A stretch of 37,730 nt of DNA from positions 1 through 37,730 of the forward strand of contig DDJR01000076.1 in NCBI GenBank assembly GCA_002339135.1, read 5' to 3'. Positions 23,481-31,917 of the stretch are shown here, piece by piece (the first letter of the stretch is position 1; every line of letters starts with the position of its first letter). Origin of the DNA: Flavobacteriales bacterium UBA2619. GTDB taxonomy: Bacteria > Bacteroidota > Bacteroidia > Flavobacteriales_D > Sanyastnellaceae. Below the pieces are notes generated by a model, which was not told the origin of the DNA, did not search any database, and saw only the letters and a program-made list of their open reading frames with translations. The position numbers were made by a program, and so were the translations under genes.

Positions 23481-25307
23481 ATGAGAAAAATGTTGTTATT
23501 AACGTTACTTACTCTAGGAGTTTCAAGATTAGCTGCTGTGCCTAATGAAATAACGATGGGGAATGTACAACCATGTGACTATTTCTCACACTCAACCTGT
23601 TGTTTGGTCTTAACGGACACCTTAGATGCAACAAAAGGCTATCTCAGTGATATAGACACTTTGAAAGTTTGGGTTGAAACACTTCACCCCCTCCCCTTTG
23701 CCAGGCTAAGTAAAGTAGAATGGGATGCCGCATGTGAAAATGCAAAAATGGAAGTAGCTGAAACAGCAACTAAGTTGTCGATGACAATTGCCGTAGGCTC
23801 GCTTTTAGGGAAGTTGAAGGACAGCCACACCATGATATCACTTGGGGCTTGGATGAAGAAAGAAATGGGGGAAGTGGCCGGCAACACTCTGAGGCTGTCA
23901 AGCATCGATCGTGATGTTTATGTCAAACATGATAAACGAGGCTTGATCGCCCCGGGAACAAAAGTCACAACCATCAATGGCCTGAATATGGAGGATGTTT
24001 TCGACAATGCAAAGATGATCTCACCTCAAGAGGGTAAGGCTTGGCTAAGTCGAGTGCGTATCGCCGAGAGAATGATCATTCCTATGGCGATTGCCATGAC
24101 AGAAAATTCTCAGATGCTCTTGTCGATTAATGGTGAGGAGTATCATGGTGTGCAGAAACAGGAGGAATCATCTTGGAGGAATCATCGCAGAAAGCGGAGA
24201 GATACAGGATTAAACTGGGAGTTTAAAGATGAATTAGCTCGGCTGGAAATCAATTCTTTTACATCGGGCTCGGGGTGGAGGTATTTCCGCAAGTTACATC
24301 ACGGTTTTAAACTTCTAAAAAAGCATGGAGATGATTGGGGTATAAAAGGTTTGGTGATCGATCTCAGAGGGAATCTTGGAGGAATCGCTTACAGAATGGA
24401 AAATGTCTTTTACTATCTGACTCAGGAAGAAATACAAGTTCCAATTGCCTACATTCCAAGGCAGAGTAAAGAATCTTCTGAGCAACATAGAAATCAATAC
24501 CGTGGAATATTGAAGTGGATTGTTAATCGATGGGGAGATGAAGAAAATGGTTTAATTAATCTTAAAAGAATGGCTGAACTTGAGATTGGAGAGGTCGATA
24601 CGATTCGTTATGATGGAATCAAGTTCGAGATGAACCATCTATTTGAAGGTCCGGTTGTGGTACTCATAGATGGCCTTTCTTCTTCTGCGAGCGTATCTTT
24701 TATAGCTGAATTCAATCGACTTGACAGAGGCCATGTGATCGGAGAGCCATGCAATGGACCCAACTCAGGAACATTTGCAGACCCTGTAGAAAGACAACTT
24801 CCTGAGTCTGGACTAGGGGTTGTGATTTCAACGGGTCGATTTGTCATGGATGAAGAGTTTGCAATCAGGTCTCGCCCGATAAAACCATCAAGATGGGTTC
24901 AGTGGAGCGAATTGGACTTGATCGAAAACAGAGATCCGTTTGAAAGTGCGATACATGATTGGGTCAGCGACAACGAAGTGGGTGATTTAAAACGGCTCAG
25001 CGAGCGAGAGTCTAAAGTGCTTTGGGAGGAATTGGATGCTGGGTTTTCTAGAAACAGACTTTGGGGTGGTGCAGTTCGTTCTGAGGTGTGGTCAAAAATT
25101 GTGGAGGGAGATGCTTGCGTTCGGAAAGCAAAAATTGAAGGTGACAATTTTAAGCAATGTAAAACTTCACGCAACGTTGAAACGACTCTTGCCTTACCCC
25201 AGGGATTGAGGGTTAAATTTGAACAATTAATTGCGCCAGGCAGACCTGCAGTACTGCACTTTGGCATACACAATAGAATGGACTGCAACGTATGTAAAAC
25301 AAACTAA
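23481..25307 (+). CDS. S41 family (C-terminal processing-like) peptidase, exported
   Basis: ATG 23481 is the start: it opens a clear signal peptide (MRKMLLLTLLTLGVSRLAAV) and has GAAGG 11 nt before it, while the upstream frame from 23448 only overlaps paaZ. The protein has 608 residues. The S41 core shows GLVIDLRGNLGG (about 290-302) and the nucleophile segment VVVLIDGLSSSASVSFIAEF (about 392-411), where a Ser is expected to act with a Lys/Glu partner. The region between them is longer than in Prc. No obvious PDZ domain is seen, although TKVTTINGLNMEDVF resembles a PDZ loop. The family cleaves C-termini of envelope proteins. Its stop is 1 nt before the GH92 start, so they are cotranslated or nearly so. 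Substrate unknown. Confidence 0.88.
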   Translation: MRKMLLLTLLTLGVSRLAAVPNEITMGNVQPCDYFSHSTCCLVLTDTLDATKGYLSDIDTLKVWVETLHPLPFARLSKVEWDAACENAKMEVAETATKLSMTIAVGSLLGKLKDSHTMISLGAWMKKEMGEVAGNTLRLSSIDRDVYVKHDKRGLIAPGTKVTTINGLNMEDVFDNAKMISPQEGKAWLSRVRIAERMIIPMAIAMTENSQMLLSINGEEYHGVQKQEESSWRNHRRKRRDTGLNWEFKDELARLEINSFTSGSGWRYFRKLHHGFKLLKKHGDDWGIKGLVIDLRGNLGGIAYRMENVFYYLTQEEIQVPIAYIPRQSKESSEQHRNQYRGILKWIVNRWGDEENGLINLKRMAELEIGEVDTIRYDGIKFEMNHLFEGPVVVLIDGLSSSASVSFIAEFNRLDRGHVIGEPCNGPNSGTFADPVERQLPESGLGVVISTGRFVMDEEFAIRSRPIKPSRWVQWSELDLIENRDPFESAIHDWVSDNEVGDLKRLSERESKVLWEELDAGFSRNRLWGGAVRSEVWSKIVEGDACVRKAKIEGDNFKQCKTSRNVETTLALPQGLRVKFEQLIAPGRPAVLHFGIHNRMDCNVCKTN

Positions 25308-25308
25308 C

Positions 25309-28308
25309 ATGAATCGATTCCTCTTAATTTTCGCATGTGTTTTCTTGACTCAACTAGCTTTAGGGCAAGAGTTGAAAAGCATTACACAAGCATCCGCACT
25401 CCATTTAAAGGTGGATCCAATGATAGGAACAGGAGGTCATGGGCATACATATCCTGGTGCAACTTCACCATTTGGCATGGTTCAACTAAGTCCAGACACA
25501 CGACTTGATGGCTGGGATGGTTGTGGTGGATATCACAACAGTGATTCAGTGATTTATGGATTCAGTCACACCCATTTACAAGGTACAGGTGTTAGTGATT
25601 ACGGTGATATTTTACTCATGCCATGCACACAGTTTGCCAGCGAAAAAGACACTTGGAGAGACAGGTATAAAAGCAAGTTTACAAAAGATACGGAACAGGC
25701 GCATGCAGGATACTACAGTGTTGTTTTAGAAGATCAAAACCTGAGAGCTCAACTCACTTCTACTGAACGAGTAGGTATCCATAAATACAGCTTAAACAAT
25801 CCAGACACCCTGACTTTAATTGTCGATTTACAACACCGTGACGAACTGACCCATTACAGTATCTATCCACTCGATGACAGCACCATTGTGGGGCATCGTT
25901 TGAGCAACAATTGGGCTGAGGAACAGTACGTTTATTTTGCCATGAGATTCGACAAGGAATTTGACTGGAGAGACCAACTGTCAGAAGTCAAAGCTACTGG
26001 ATTTGATACCTCAGGAAACGTCACGGACCAAGAAATGGAGTTCGTCCCTGTCTTTGCCATTGATTTCGGAGTTGTTGAAGACTTAACGGTCAGAGTAGCA
26101 CTGAGTTTTTGTGATGTTGAGGGAGCTGTTAAAAATTTGAAGTCGGAGGCACCACACTCCGATTTCACCAAATACAAAAACAAAAACGAAGAAAGATGGG
26201 ATGAACAGTTAAGCAGAATTCGAGTTTTGGATGAGGATATGGACAAACAAGTTATTTTTTACACCTCTTTATACCACTCATGTACAGTCCCAAATGTCGC
26301 ATCTGACGTGGATGGTAGATACCGTGGAACGGATTTAAGAGTTCACCAACTCGGTGACAGAGATGGACTTCATTATACCGTGTTTTCACTTTGGGATACA
26401 TTCCGATCACTGCATCCTCTGCTGTCCTGGATTGAACCTGGCAGAACGCGAGACTTTGTGAGAACCATGCTTAGAATGTATGAACAAGGGGGACAGCTCC
26501 CGGTATGGGAGTTGGCGGCCAACTACACAGGGTGTATGATTGGATATCACAGCATACCAGTAATTTCAGATGCGAAAGCCTGGGGAATTGACGGGTTTGA
26601 CCAAGAACTTGCATTGCAAGCGATGGTTCAAGCGGCAGACTCTGCTCACTTGGGGCTAGACGTTTACGCAAAGCTTGGCTATATTCCAAGTGAGCAAGAA
26701 AGCGAGGCCACATCGAAAACGCTAGAGTACTGTTATGATGATGCTTGTATCGCTCAGTTTGCTGCAAGTATTGGAACTCCTGAAGCAGACTCTGTAGCTG
26801 AGCGGTTTCGTTTAAGGGCTCTCTCGTGGCGAAATATACTACACCCAAAATCTCACTTTATTCAATCCAAACGCGCTGGAGCTTGGGCACCTGATTTTGA
26901 TCCAACAGAAGTCAATTTTAATTATACTGAAGCAAATGGATGGCAGTACACCTTCTTTGCGCCTCACGATATTTCTGGATTGATGTCATTGACAACAGGC
27001 GATGATTCATTTTCTACGTTAATCGAAAATCAATTTAGTTCAACATCTGCGACATCAGGGAGAGAACAACCAGACATCACGGGGCTCATTGGACAATACG
27101 CACACGGCAATGAACCCAGTCATCACGTAGCATATCTTCAGGCTTACACGGGGAATCAATGGCGCACCCATGAACTGGTCGATGAAATTCTTAATACACT
27201 GTATACCTCTAAACCGGATGGCATATGCGGAAATGAAGATTGTGGACAAATGTCAGCCTGGTATGTACTCTCGAGCTTGGGGCTTTATCCTGTTGCACCA
27301 GGGTCAGGAGGCAACAACTCACAGCTTGTAATCGGAGCACCTCAATTTGCAACGACTGTTGTATCGCCAGCTCAAAGCTCTTCAAGGAAACTTAACAGAC
27401 CTCTCATAATTACCGTGAGAGGTGAAGGCGATTATATTTTAAACGCAAATGGTGAGAAGCGATCATGGCGATCCTATGACGAGGTGATTGAAGGAGGTGT
27501 GCTAGCATTTGAAATGACCGATGAGCAGAAAAATGGGTTCGGTATGCGCGACAAAAACATCCCCACCCAATCCATCGATGATACAGGTTTTACTCCTGTA
27601 CCTGCCTTTGAAGCTCCCAGAACATTTCAGGCAAAAAACGCTGTGGTTGAGATCATGCATTTAGATGCTGATGCTGATCTTTATTGGAAAGAAGGAAGCG
27701 AAGGCATTTGGTCACTTTACAAACATGAATTTAAGGTAGATAAAAATGTTGAACTCTACGCATATGCAGTTTCAAATGGTGTAAGCTCGAAGGTTGTCAA
27801 ACACGATATGGTGAAAATTGAGCATGATTGGAACGTAGAATATGCAACCCCTTACTCCCACCAATATACTGCATCAGGACCAAACACTCTCGTAGATGGA
27901 CTTCATGGAGGTGATGAATTCAGAACTGGAGACTGGCAGGGATTTTATGCCACACCCATGCAAGCCACCATTGACCTTGGCAAACCTTCAGAGATTGAAG
28001 GAATGACATTGGGATGCATCCAGGACATCAGGCCCTGGATTTGGCTTCCTGAGAGCGTTGATTTCTTTGTGTCCCAGGATGGAAAAACCTTCTCATTGTT
28101 CTCTCATGTTGAGCACAACATCGCTGAGGATAGCTATGAAAAACAGGTGTTTAGATTTAACTCAGATATAAAAAATGCAAGTTCAACAACCGCACGCTAT
28201 GTTCGGGTCGTCGCAAACCCAAGAGGGATCATTCCAGATTGGCATTTGGGAGCGGGTTTCGACAGGTGGATATTTGTGGATGAGTGGAATATTCGTTTTG
28301 TTAAATGA
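25309..28308 (+). CDS. GH92 family alpha-mannosidase, exported
   Basis: GH92 enzymes are calcium-dependent exo-alpha-mannosidases that trim mannose from N-glycans and other mannans. ATG 25309 starts a signal peptide (MNRFLLIFACVFLTQLALG); 999 residues follow, somewhat longer than usual. The N-domain has IGTGGHGHTYPGATSPFGMV and FSHTHLQGTGVSDYGDI. The (alpha/alpha)6 domain holds GNEPSHH and, near residue 640, GNEDCGQMSAWYVLSSLGLYPV with the expected catalytic acid Glu. An extra C-terminal stretch from about residue 760 has a chitobiase-like beta domain and then an F5/8 type C (discoidin-like) domain of about 140 residues with TIDLGKPSEIEGMTLG and SVDFFVSQDGKTF, which may bind carbohydrate. It overlaps the next gene by 4 nt (ATGA). 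Because no SusC/SusD pair is adjacent, this is not a classical polysaccharide utilisation locus. Confidence 0.93.
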   Translation: MNRFLLIFACVFLTQLALGQELKSITQASALHLKVDPMIGTGGHGHTYPGATSPFGMVQLSPDTRLDGWDGCGGYHNSDSVIYGFSHTHLQGTGVSDYGDILLMPCTQFASEKDTWRDRYKSKFTKDTEQAHAGYYSVVLEDQNLRAQLTSTERVGIHKYSLNNPDTLTLIVDLQHRDELTHYSIYPLDDSTIVGHRLSNNWAEEQYVYFAMRFDKEFDWRDQLSEVKATGFDTSGNVTDQEMEFVPVFAIDFGVVEDLTVRVALSFCDVEGAVKNLKSEAPHSDFTKYKNKNEERWDEQLSRIRVLDEDMDKQVIFYTSLYHSCTVPNVASDVDGRYRGTDLRVHQLGDRDGLHYTVFSLWDTFRSLHPLLSWIEPGRTRDFVRTMLRMYEQGGQLPVWELAANYTGCMIGYHSIPVISDAKAWGIDGFDQELALQAMVQAADSAHLGLDVYAKLGYIPSEQESEATSKTLEYCYDDACIAQFAASIGTPEADSVAERFRLRALSWRNILHPKSHFIQSKRAGAWAPDFDPTEVNFNYTEANGWQYTFFAPHDISGLMSLTTGDDSFSTLIENQFSSTSATSGREQPDITGLIGQYAHGNEPSHHVAYLQAYTGNQWRTHELVDEILNTLYTSKPDGICGNEDCGQMSAWYVLSSLGLYPVAPGSGGNNSQLVIGAPQFATTVVSPAQSSSRKLNRPLIITVRGEGDYILNANGEKRSWRSYDEVIEGGVLAFEMTDEQKNGFGMRDKNIPTQSIDDTGFTPVPAFEAPRTFQAKNAVVEIMHLDADADLYWKEGSEGIWSLYKHEFKVDKNVELYAYAVSNGVSSKVVKHDMVKIEHDWNVEYATPYSHQYTASGPNTLVDGLHGGDEFRTGDWQGFYATPMQATIDLGKPSEIEGMTLGCIQDIRPWIWLPESVDFFVSQDGKTFSLFSHVEHNIAEDSYEKQVFRFNSDIKNASSTTARYVRVVANPRGIIPDWHLGAGFDRWIFVDEWNIRFVK

Positions 28309-29486
28309 ATAAATTCGGTCCTTTTTTAGATGTTGGCTTAGCTGCCACAACTCCATATCCGTTGAACATTAAAGTTGAAAGTGCAGATGGAGTCTGGGTT
28401 ACATGCCAAGGTGGGAGAAAGTTGTTCGATGCCATTTCTGGGATTGGTGTAAGCAACTTTGGACATGGAAATGTGGACATTGTCGAGGCACTTCACACCC
28501 AAATTGATCTCAATCTCCACACCATGGTCTATGGAGAATTTCTACAAAAGTCAACACTAGAAGCCGGGAAACTACTTACCTCATTTCTTCCAGAAAATCT
28601 AGACACAGTTTACTTTGTCAACTCGGGAGCCGAAGCTATCGAAGGAGCTCTCAAGCTGGCAAAGCGTATTACTGGAAGAAAAGGCATGCTCGGGTGCATC
28701 GGTGGTTACCACGGGAACACTCATGGAGCTCTTTCTGTTTCGTCAAACGAAGAACGAAAAGCCCCATTCCTTCCCCTTCTCCCAGACGTTTCATTTATCA
28801 AATTCAACTGCTTGGACTCAATCACTTCAATTGACACAAACATTGCATGTGTTGTTGTTGAGACCGTTCAAGGAGATGCAGGAGTGGTTATTCCTACCCA
28901 GGCTTGGCTAACAGCTTTGCATAAACAGTGCAAGACTGTCGGTGCCATGCTAATCCTAGATGAAATTCAATGCGGTATGGGCAGATGTGGCGCACCTTTC
29001 GCTTTTACTGAGTTTAACATCATCCCAGACATTCTATGTTTGGGAAAAGCCCTAGGGGGTGGCATGCCTATCGGAGCCTTTGTAACTTCAAGAGAAAGAA
29101 TGGCACTGCTTTCTCACTCACCCAGCTTAGGACATATTACAACTTTCGGCGGTAACCCAGTAGCTACTGCAGGTTCAGGGGCAGCATTAACCCTACTGAG
29201 AGGGATAGACTGGAAAGCTATAGAGAGGCGAGGAAGTGAATGGGAAAAAAAGTTGAAAGCACACCCTGCGGTAAAAAACATGAGACGCAAAGGGTACTTT
29301 TTCGCGGTTGAGATGGAGAGTGAAGCGCATGTCACAAAGGCGATCATGAAAGGCTTAGAAGTTGGCGTTCTCATGTTTTGGTTTCTAAGTGTACCCCATG
29401 CATTCAGACTGCAACCGCCTTTGACCATGTCCGATGAGGAAGCAAAAACAGGAATTGGATTAATTTTAGAAGCGTTAGAAACATAA
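28305..29486 (+). CDS. Class III (ornithine-type) PLP-dependent aminotransferase
   Basis: This is a cytoplasmic fold-type I enzyme of 393 residues. NSGAEAIEGALKLAK (106-120) binds the PLP phosphate, GYHGNTHGALSVS (134-146) stacks on the cofactor, DEIQCGMGR (219-227) holds the PLP Asp, and Lys248 in LGKALGGGMPIGAFV forms the Schiff base. TTFGGNPVATAGS follows. It resembles Bacteroidota proteins annotated as aspartate aminotransferase family or acetylornithine-like transaminases. No arginine genes are nearby, so ArgD is not claimed. The start overlaps the GH92 stop (ATGA) and a 7-bp gap separates it from the convergent esterase. It would depend on PLP made by PdxH. Confidence 0.92.
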   Translation: MNKFGPFLDVGLAATTPYPLNIKVESADGVWVTCQGGRKLFDAISGIGVSNFGHGNVDIVEALHTQIDLNLHTMVYGEFLQKSTLEAGKLLTSFLPENLDTVYFVNSGAEAIEGALKLAKRITGRKGMLGCIGGYHGNTHGALSVSSNEERKAPFLPLLPDVSFIKFNCLDSITSIDTNIACVVVETVQGDAGVVIPTQAWLTALHKQCKTVGAMLILDEIQCGMGRCGAPFAFTEFNIIPDILCLGKALGGGMPIGAFVTSRERMALLSHSPSLGHITTFGGNPVATAGSGAALTLLRGIDWKAIERRGSEWEKKLKAHPAVKNMRRKGYFFAVEMESEAHVTKAIMKGLEVGVLMFWFLSVPHAFRLQPPLTMSDEEAKTGIGLILEALET

Positions 29487-29493
29487 AAGCTTC

Positions 29494-30417
29494 CTACGCA
29501 TTAAAAAAATCTGCAACTGCCTTCATCGAACGTTTTGCTTCGGGAAGAATATCAGGGAGCAACTGCCAAGCGTGAAAGGATTTAGGCTCCCAATGGGTTT
29601 CAACTTTTACACCAGCTAACTCAAGAGCTTCAACTGTTGATACAGAATCTGTGAACAGAAATTCGATTTTTGAAGCCTGGACATGAGAGGTCGGAAAGCC
29701 AGTGAAAGATCCATAAAGTGGTGAAACAAGTGGGTCTTTGTCACTCATTTTACCGATATAATCTCGCGAAAAAGCCACAGCATCGAGGTTGTCAAATGGA
29801 CTGAACTCACTGGAGTTACGAAGATTGCTGTCTGATGTTTTAGAAAGATCCATCCAAGGAGATAACAGCGCAAGTTTTTGAGGAAGTGGTATGTTTTCAG
29901 CAATGCATCTAGAGACCAAGCAGGCAGCAAGGTTTCCTCCAGCAGAATCACCAATTAAAAAAGTGACTCCCGGTTTCATTGCTATTTCAGAATAAACAGC
30001 AAAAACATCATCTATTGCATCCGGAAATATGTGCTCAGGAGACAGTCTGTATTCAGGAATAATCACTTCACACTTCATCGCTTTTGCTAGATAAGTAGCG
30101 GTCGCTTTATACACTCTGGCTGATCCAAAAGCAAAAGCTCCTCCATGTGACCATACAACTCTTTTTTTATCGTCTTTTACCCCTTGAAAATCAACCACGC
30201 CACACTTCACACCTGAAATTGACGTATACCTCAGATTTCCCGCAAAATTTCCTGGGTTAAGTCTTGACAACCCTTCTATTGCAGCACGGATTTGTTTGGG
30301 GGATGCTCCAACCACTTCCCGCCTGAGCCTAACTGCTACAGAGTGACCGGATATGACAGCAGCATCAAATCTATTTGCAATATATTCTTGAATATTTGTG
30401 AGTGGATTTTTTTCCAT
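29494..30417 (-). CDS. Alpha/beta hydrolase, hormone-sensitive-lipase-type esterase
   Basis: The 307 residues show the HSL (bHSL) family signature: the oxyanion motif SHGGAFAFGS (90-99) and the nucleophile elbow IGDSAGGNLA (155-164) with Ser158. The Asp is probably in the FTDSVSTVEA segment and the His in SFHAWQ near the C-terminus. YRLSPEHIFPDAIDD fits the family. No signal peptide, so it is cytoplasmic. It likely hydrolyses short-chain acyl esters; the natural substrate is unknown. It is convergent with the aminotransferase and divergent from YqgE, whose start is 29 bp away. Confidence 0.9.
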   Translation of the reverse strand: MEKNPLTNIQEYIANRFDAAVISGHSVAVRLRREVVGASPKQIRAAIEGLSRLNPGNFAGNLRYTSISGVKCGVVDFQGVKDDKKRVVWSHGGAFAFGSARVYKATATYLAKAMKCEVIIPEYRLSPEHIFPDAIDDVFAVYSEIAMKPGVTFLIGDSAGGNLAACLVSRCIAENIPLPQKLALLSPWMDLSKTSDSNLRNSSEFSPFDNLDAVAFSRDYIGKMSDKDPLVSPLYGSFTGFPTSHVQASKIEFLFTDSVSTVEALELAGVKVETHWEPKSFHAWQLLPDILPEAKRSMKAVADFFNA

Positions 30418-30446
30418 TTGATTGCAAATGTCGGAACTTTATCGCA

Positions 30447-31016
30447 ATGATTCGTTATAGTCCCACAAAAACAAACCTGCCCAAGATTGGTGACATCCTT
30501 TTGAGTGAACCTCTATTGAACGACCCCTATTTTGGAAGAAAGGCCGTTTTACTTTGTGAGTACAACGAAGATGGAGCTTTTGGTCTTGTTTTGAACAATT
30601 TTGTGACTGTCAATATTGAAGACATCCAACTTGACATTAAAAACACGAACCCCAGATTTAGTGTAGGTGGTCCTGTTAACAGTTCCAATCTTTACTTCAT
30701 TCACGGTTGTGGTGAAATTGAAAACTCTCACGAAATTGTTGATGGTGTTTTCTTAGGAGGAGAGTTTTCCAAACTGAAATCTATGATCGAAGAAGGATAC
30801 ACATCGTTCCGGTTTTTCTTAGGTTATTCTGGCTGGTCTGAAGATCAACTGGCTGATGAAATTAAAAGCAGGTCATGGTTTGTAACCCGAGCAGGCGCAG
30901 ATGATATCATGTCAACAGATTTCGAAAACGATGCCTTTTGGAAGAAACTCATCAATGGAATGGGGCCCGGATTCACACACATTGCTGAAGCACCGTTAGA
31001 CCCCAGTCTCAACTAA
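30447..31016 (+). CDS. YqgE/AlgH family protein
   Basis: This family is conserved across many bacteria; its molecular role is unclear. I start at ATG 30447 (MIRYSPTKTNLPKIGDILLSEP), giving 189 residues, because the frame upstream to 30402 overlaps the divergent esterase and is not family-like. Family motifs visible are GDILLSEPLLNDPYFGRKAVLLCEY, AFGLVLNN, SVGGPVNSSNLYFIHG and FRFFLGYSGWSEDQLADEI. No signal peptide. It converges on the DUF2797 gene, with the two 3' ends overlapping by 4 nt. Confidence 0.93.
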   Translation: MIRYSPTKTNLPKIGDILLSEPLLNDPYFGRKAVLLCEYNEDGAFGLVLNNFVTVNIEDIQLDIKNTNPRFSVGGPVNSSNLYFIHGCGEIENSHEIVDGVFLGGEFSKLKSMIEEGYTSFRFFLGYSGWSEDQLADEIKSRSWFVTRAGADDIMSTDFENDAFWKKLINGMGPGFTHIAEAPLDPSLN

Positions 31017-31849
31017 TTCTGCACAACTTCAATCTCCAGCCGGCACCCCTCGTGAGCTCTCACATTCATCACCCTTCCGTCTGTAAAGATTAAGTACTGA
31101 CCCTTTATTCCAGCAAGAATACCAGATCCTTCTGGAGTTTTTACAAGTTTTATACTCGTTACTTTTGAAGGGTAAACATCTACCGGATAGTGTATCGAAT
31201 GGACAACATCGTCATCAGAAAAAAACGGCTCATAATTCTCACCTAAAATATCAAAACACTCGTCTTTAAGTTCTAACAATTCATCAGGATTGCGTTCGAC
31301 TTCCTTCAACATTCCAAGCCAATGGGTTTTGTCGTTCATATGCTCCTTTAAAACAACCTCAATTTCACCAGCAAGTTGTCTGTAGGGTGTAACACACAAC
31401 AATATACCCTCTACGGCTCCTTGGTCATTCCACCTTAACTGCTCTCTACCCGAGCCTGTTACGCCAACTTTAAGTTTATTTGTTCGACTTAAATAGACAA
31501 TGTGTGGCACATTGTGATAACGCTCCTCAAACTCACGGTCTCTTAAAACGACACCGGTATGGATGGTTGAAAGTTCGGGATGGATAATTGAAGGACAAGA
31601 TATTGGAGAATTGAAAAATGCTCTTTGACTCATCCCCATTCTGTACGCTTGCTTCATAGATTCACCAGTAACCACGCAATGTACAACGCCATCAAATCTC
31701 CAATGCAACCTCTTTCCGACCCAGTCATTCATGTCAACTGATGGCAAAGGTTCGAGTACATCGAACATCTGAAACTGGTACTTGACTGTTCCTCCAAACT
31801 CACTTGCTGGAGACGCAATCATCTTCCTGACATTTCCCTTTAAAATCAT
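31013..31849 (-). CDS. DUF2797 family protein with a degraded zinc ribbon
   Basis: The 278 residues show the DUF2797 plan: N-terminal GNVRKM, a middle HCVVTGE, then HPELS, HIVYLSRTNKLKVGVT (116-131), RWNDQGAVEGI and LKEHMNDKTHWLGML (167-181). The family, as I remember it, has a cysteine-rich zinc ribbon in the middle with CxxCG, CxxCF, CDxC, ELC and GTCR. Here nearly all those positions are Thr, Ser, Ala or Val and only Cys58 and Cys85 remain in residues 50-115. The C-terminal VYLxxSxxLKVGxT stretch is intact and resembles the beta-hairpin core of GIY-YIG nucleases. No catalytic function is established. No signal peptide; cytoplasmic. A TAATTTTG box lies 57 nt before the ATG. Confidence 0.82.
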   Translation of the reverse strand: MILKGNVRKMIASPASEFGGTVKYQFQMFDVLEPLPSVDMNDWVGKRLHWRFDGVVHCVVTGESMKQAYRMGMSQRAFFNSPISCPSIIHPELSTIHTGVVLRDREFEERYHNVPHIVYLSRTNKLKVGVTGSGREQLRWNDQGAVEGILLCVTPYRQLAGEIEVVLKEHMNDKTHWLGMLKEVERNPDELLELKDECFDILGENYEPFFSDDDVVHSIHYPVDVYPSKVTSIKLVKTPEGSGILAGIKGQYLIFTDGRVMNVRAHEGCRLEIEVVQN

Positions 31850-31875
31850 ATTTCGAAAGTAATGGGATTTTTCCT

Positions 31876-31883
31876 TAAGTTTG
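31876..31883 (+). promoter_or_regulatory. Bacteroidota -7 box for the T9SS cargo gene at 31918
   Basis: TAAGTTTG matches TAnnTTTG, 34 nt before ATG 31918. It faces the minus-strand box at 31907-31914, so the two transcripts should overlap in this 68-bp divergent gap. Confidence 0.45.
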
Positions 31884-31906
31884 TAGTATAAATAAGAATC
31901 TTACAA

Positions 31907-31914
31907 CAAAATTA
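31907..31914 (-). promoter_or_regulatory. Bacteroidota -7 box for the DUF2797 gene
   Basis: TAATTTTG on the minus strand matches TAnnTTTG, 57 nt before the ATG at 31849, and lies directly against the start of the divergent gene. Confidence 0.4.
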
Positions 31915-31917
31915 TAT

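Noticed and set aside
28305..29486. Naming the aminotransferase ArgD
   Set aside because: The class III fold is clear, but no arginine genes are adjacent and the substrate residues cannot be judged by eye.
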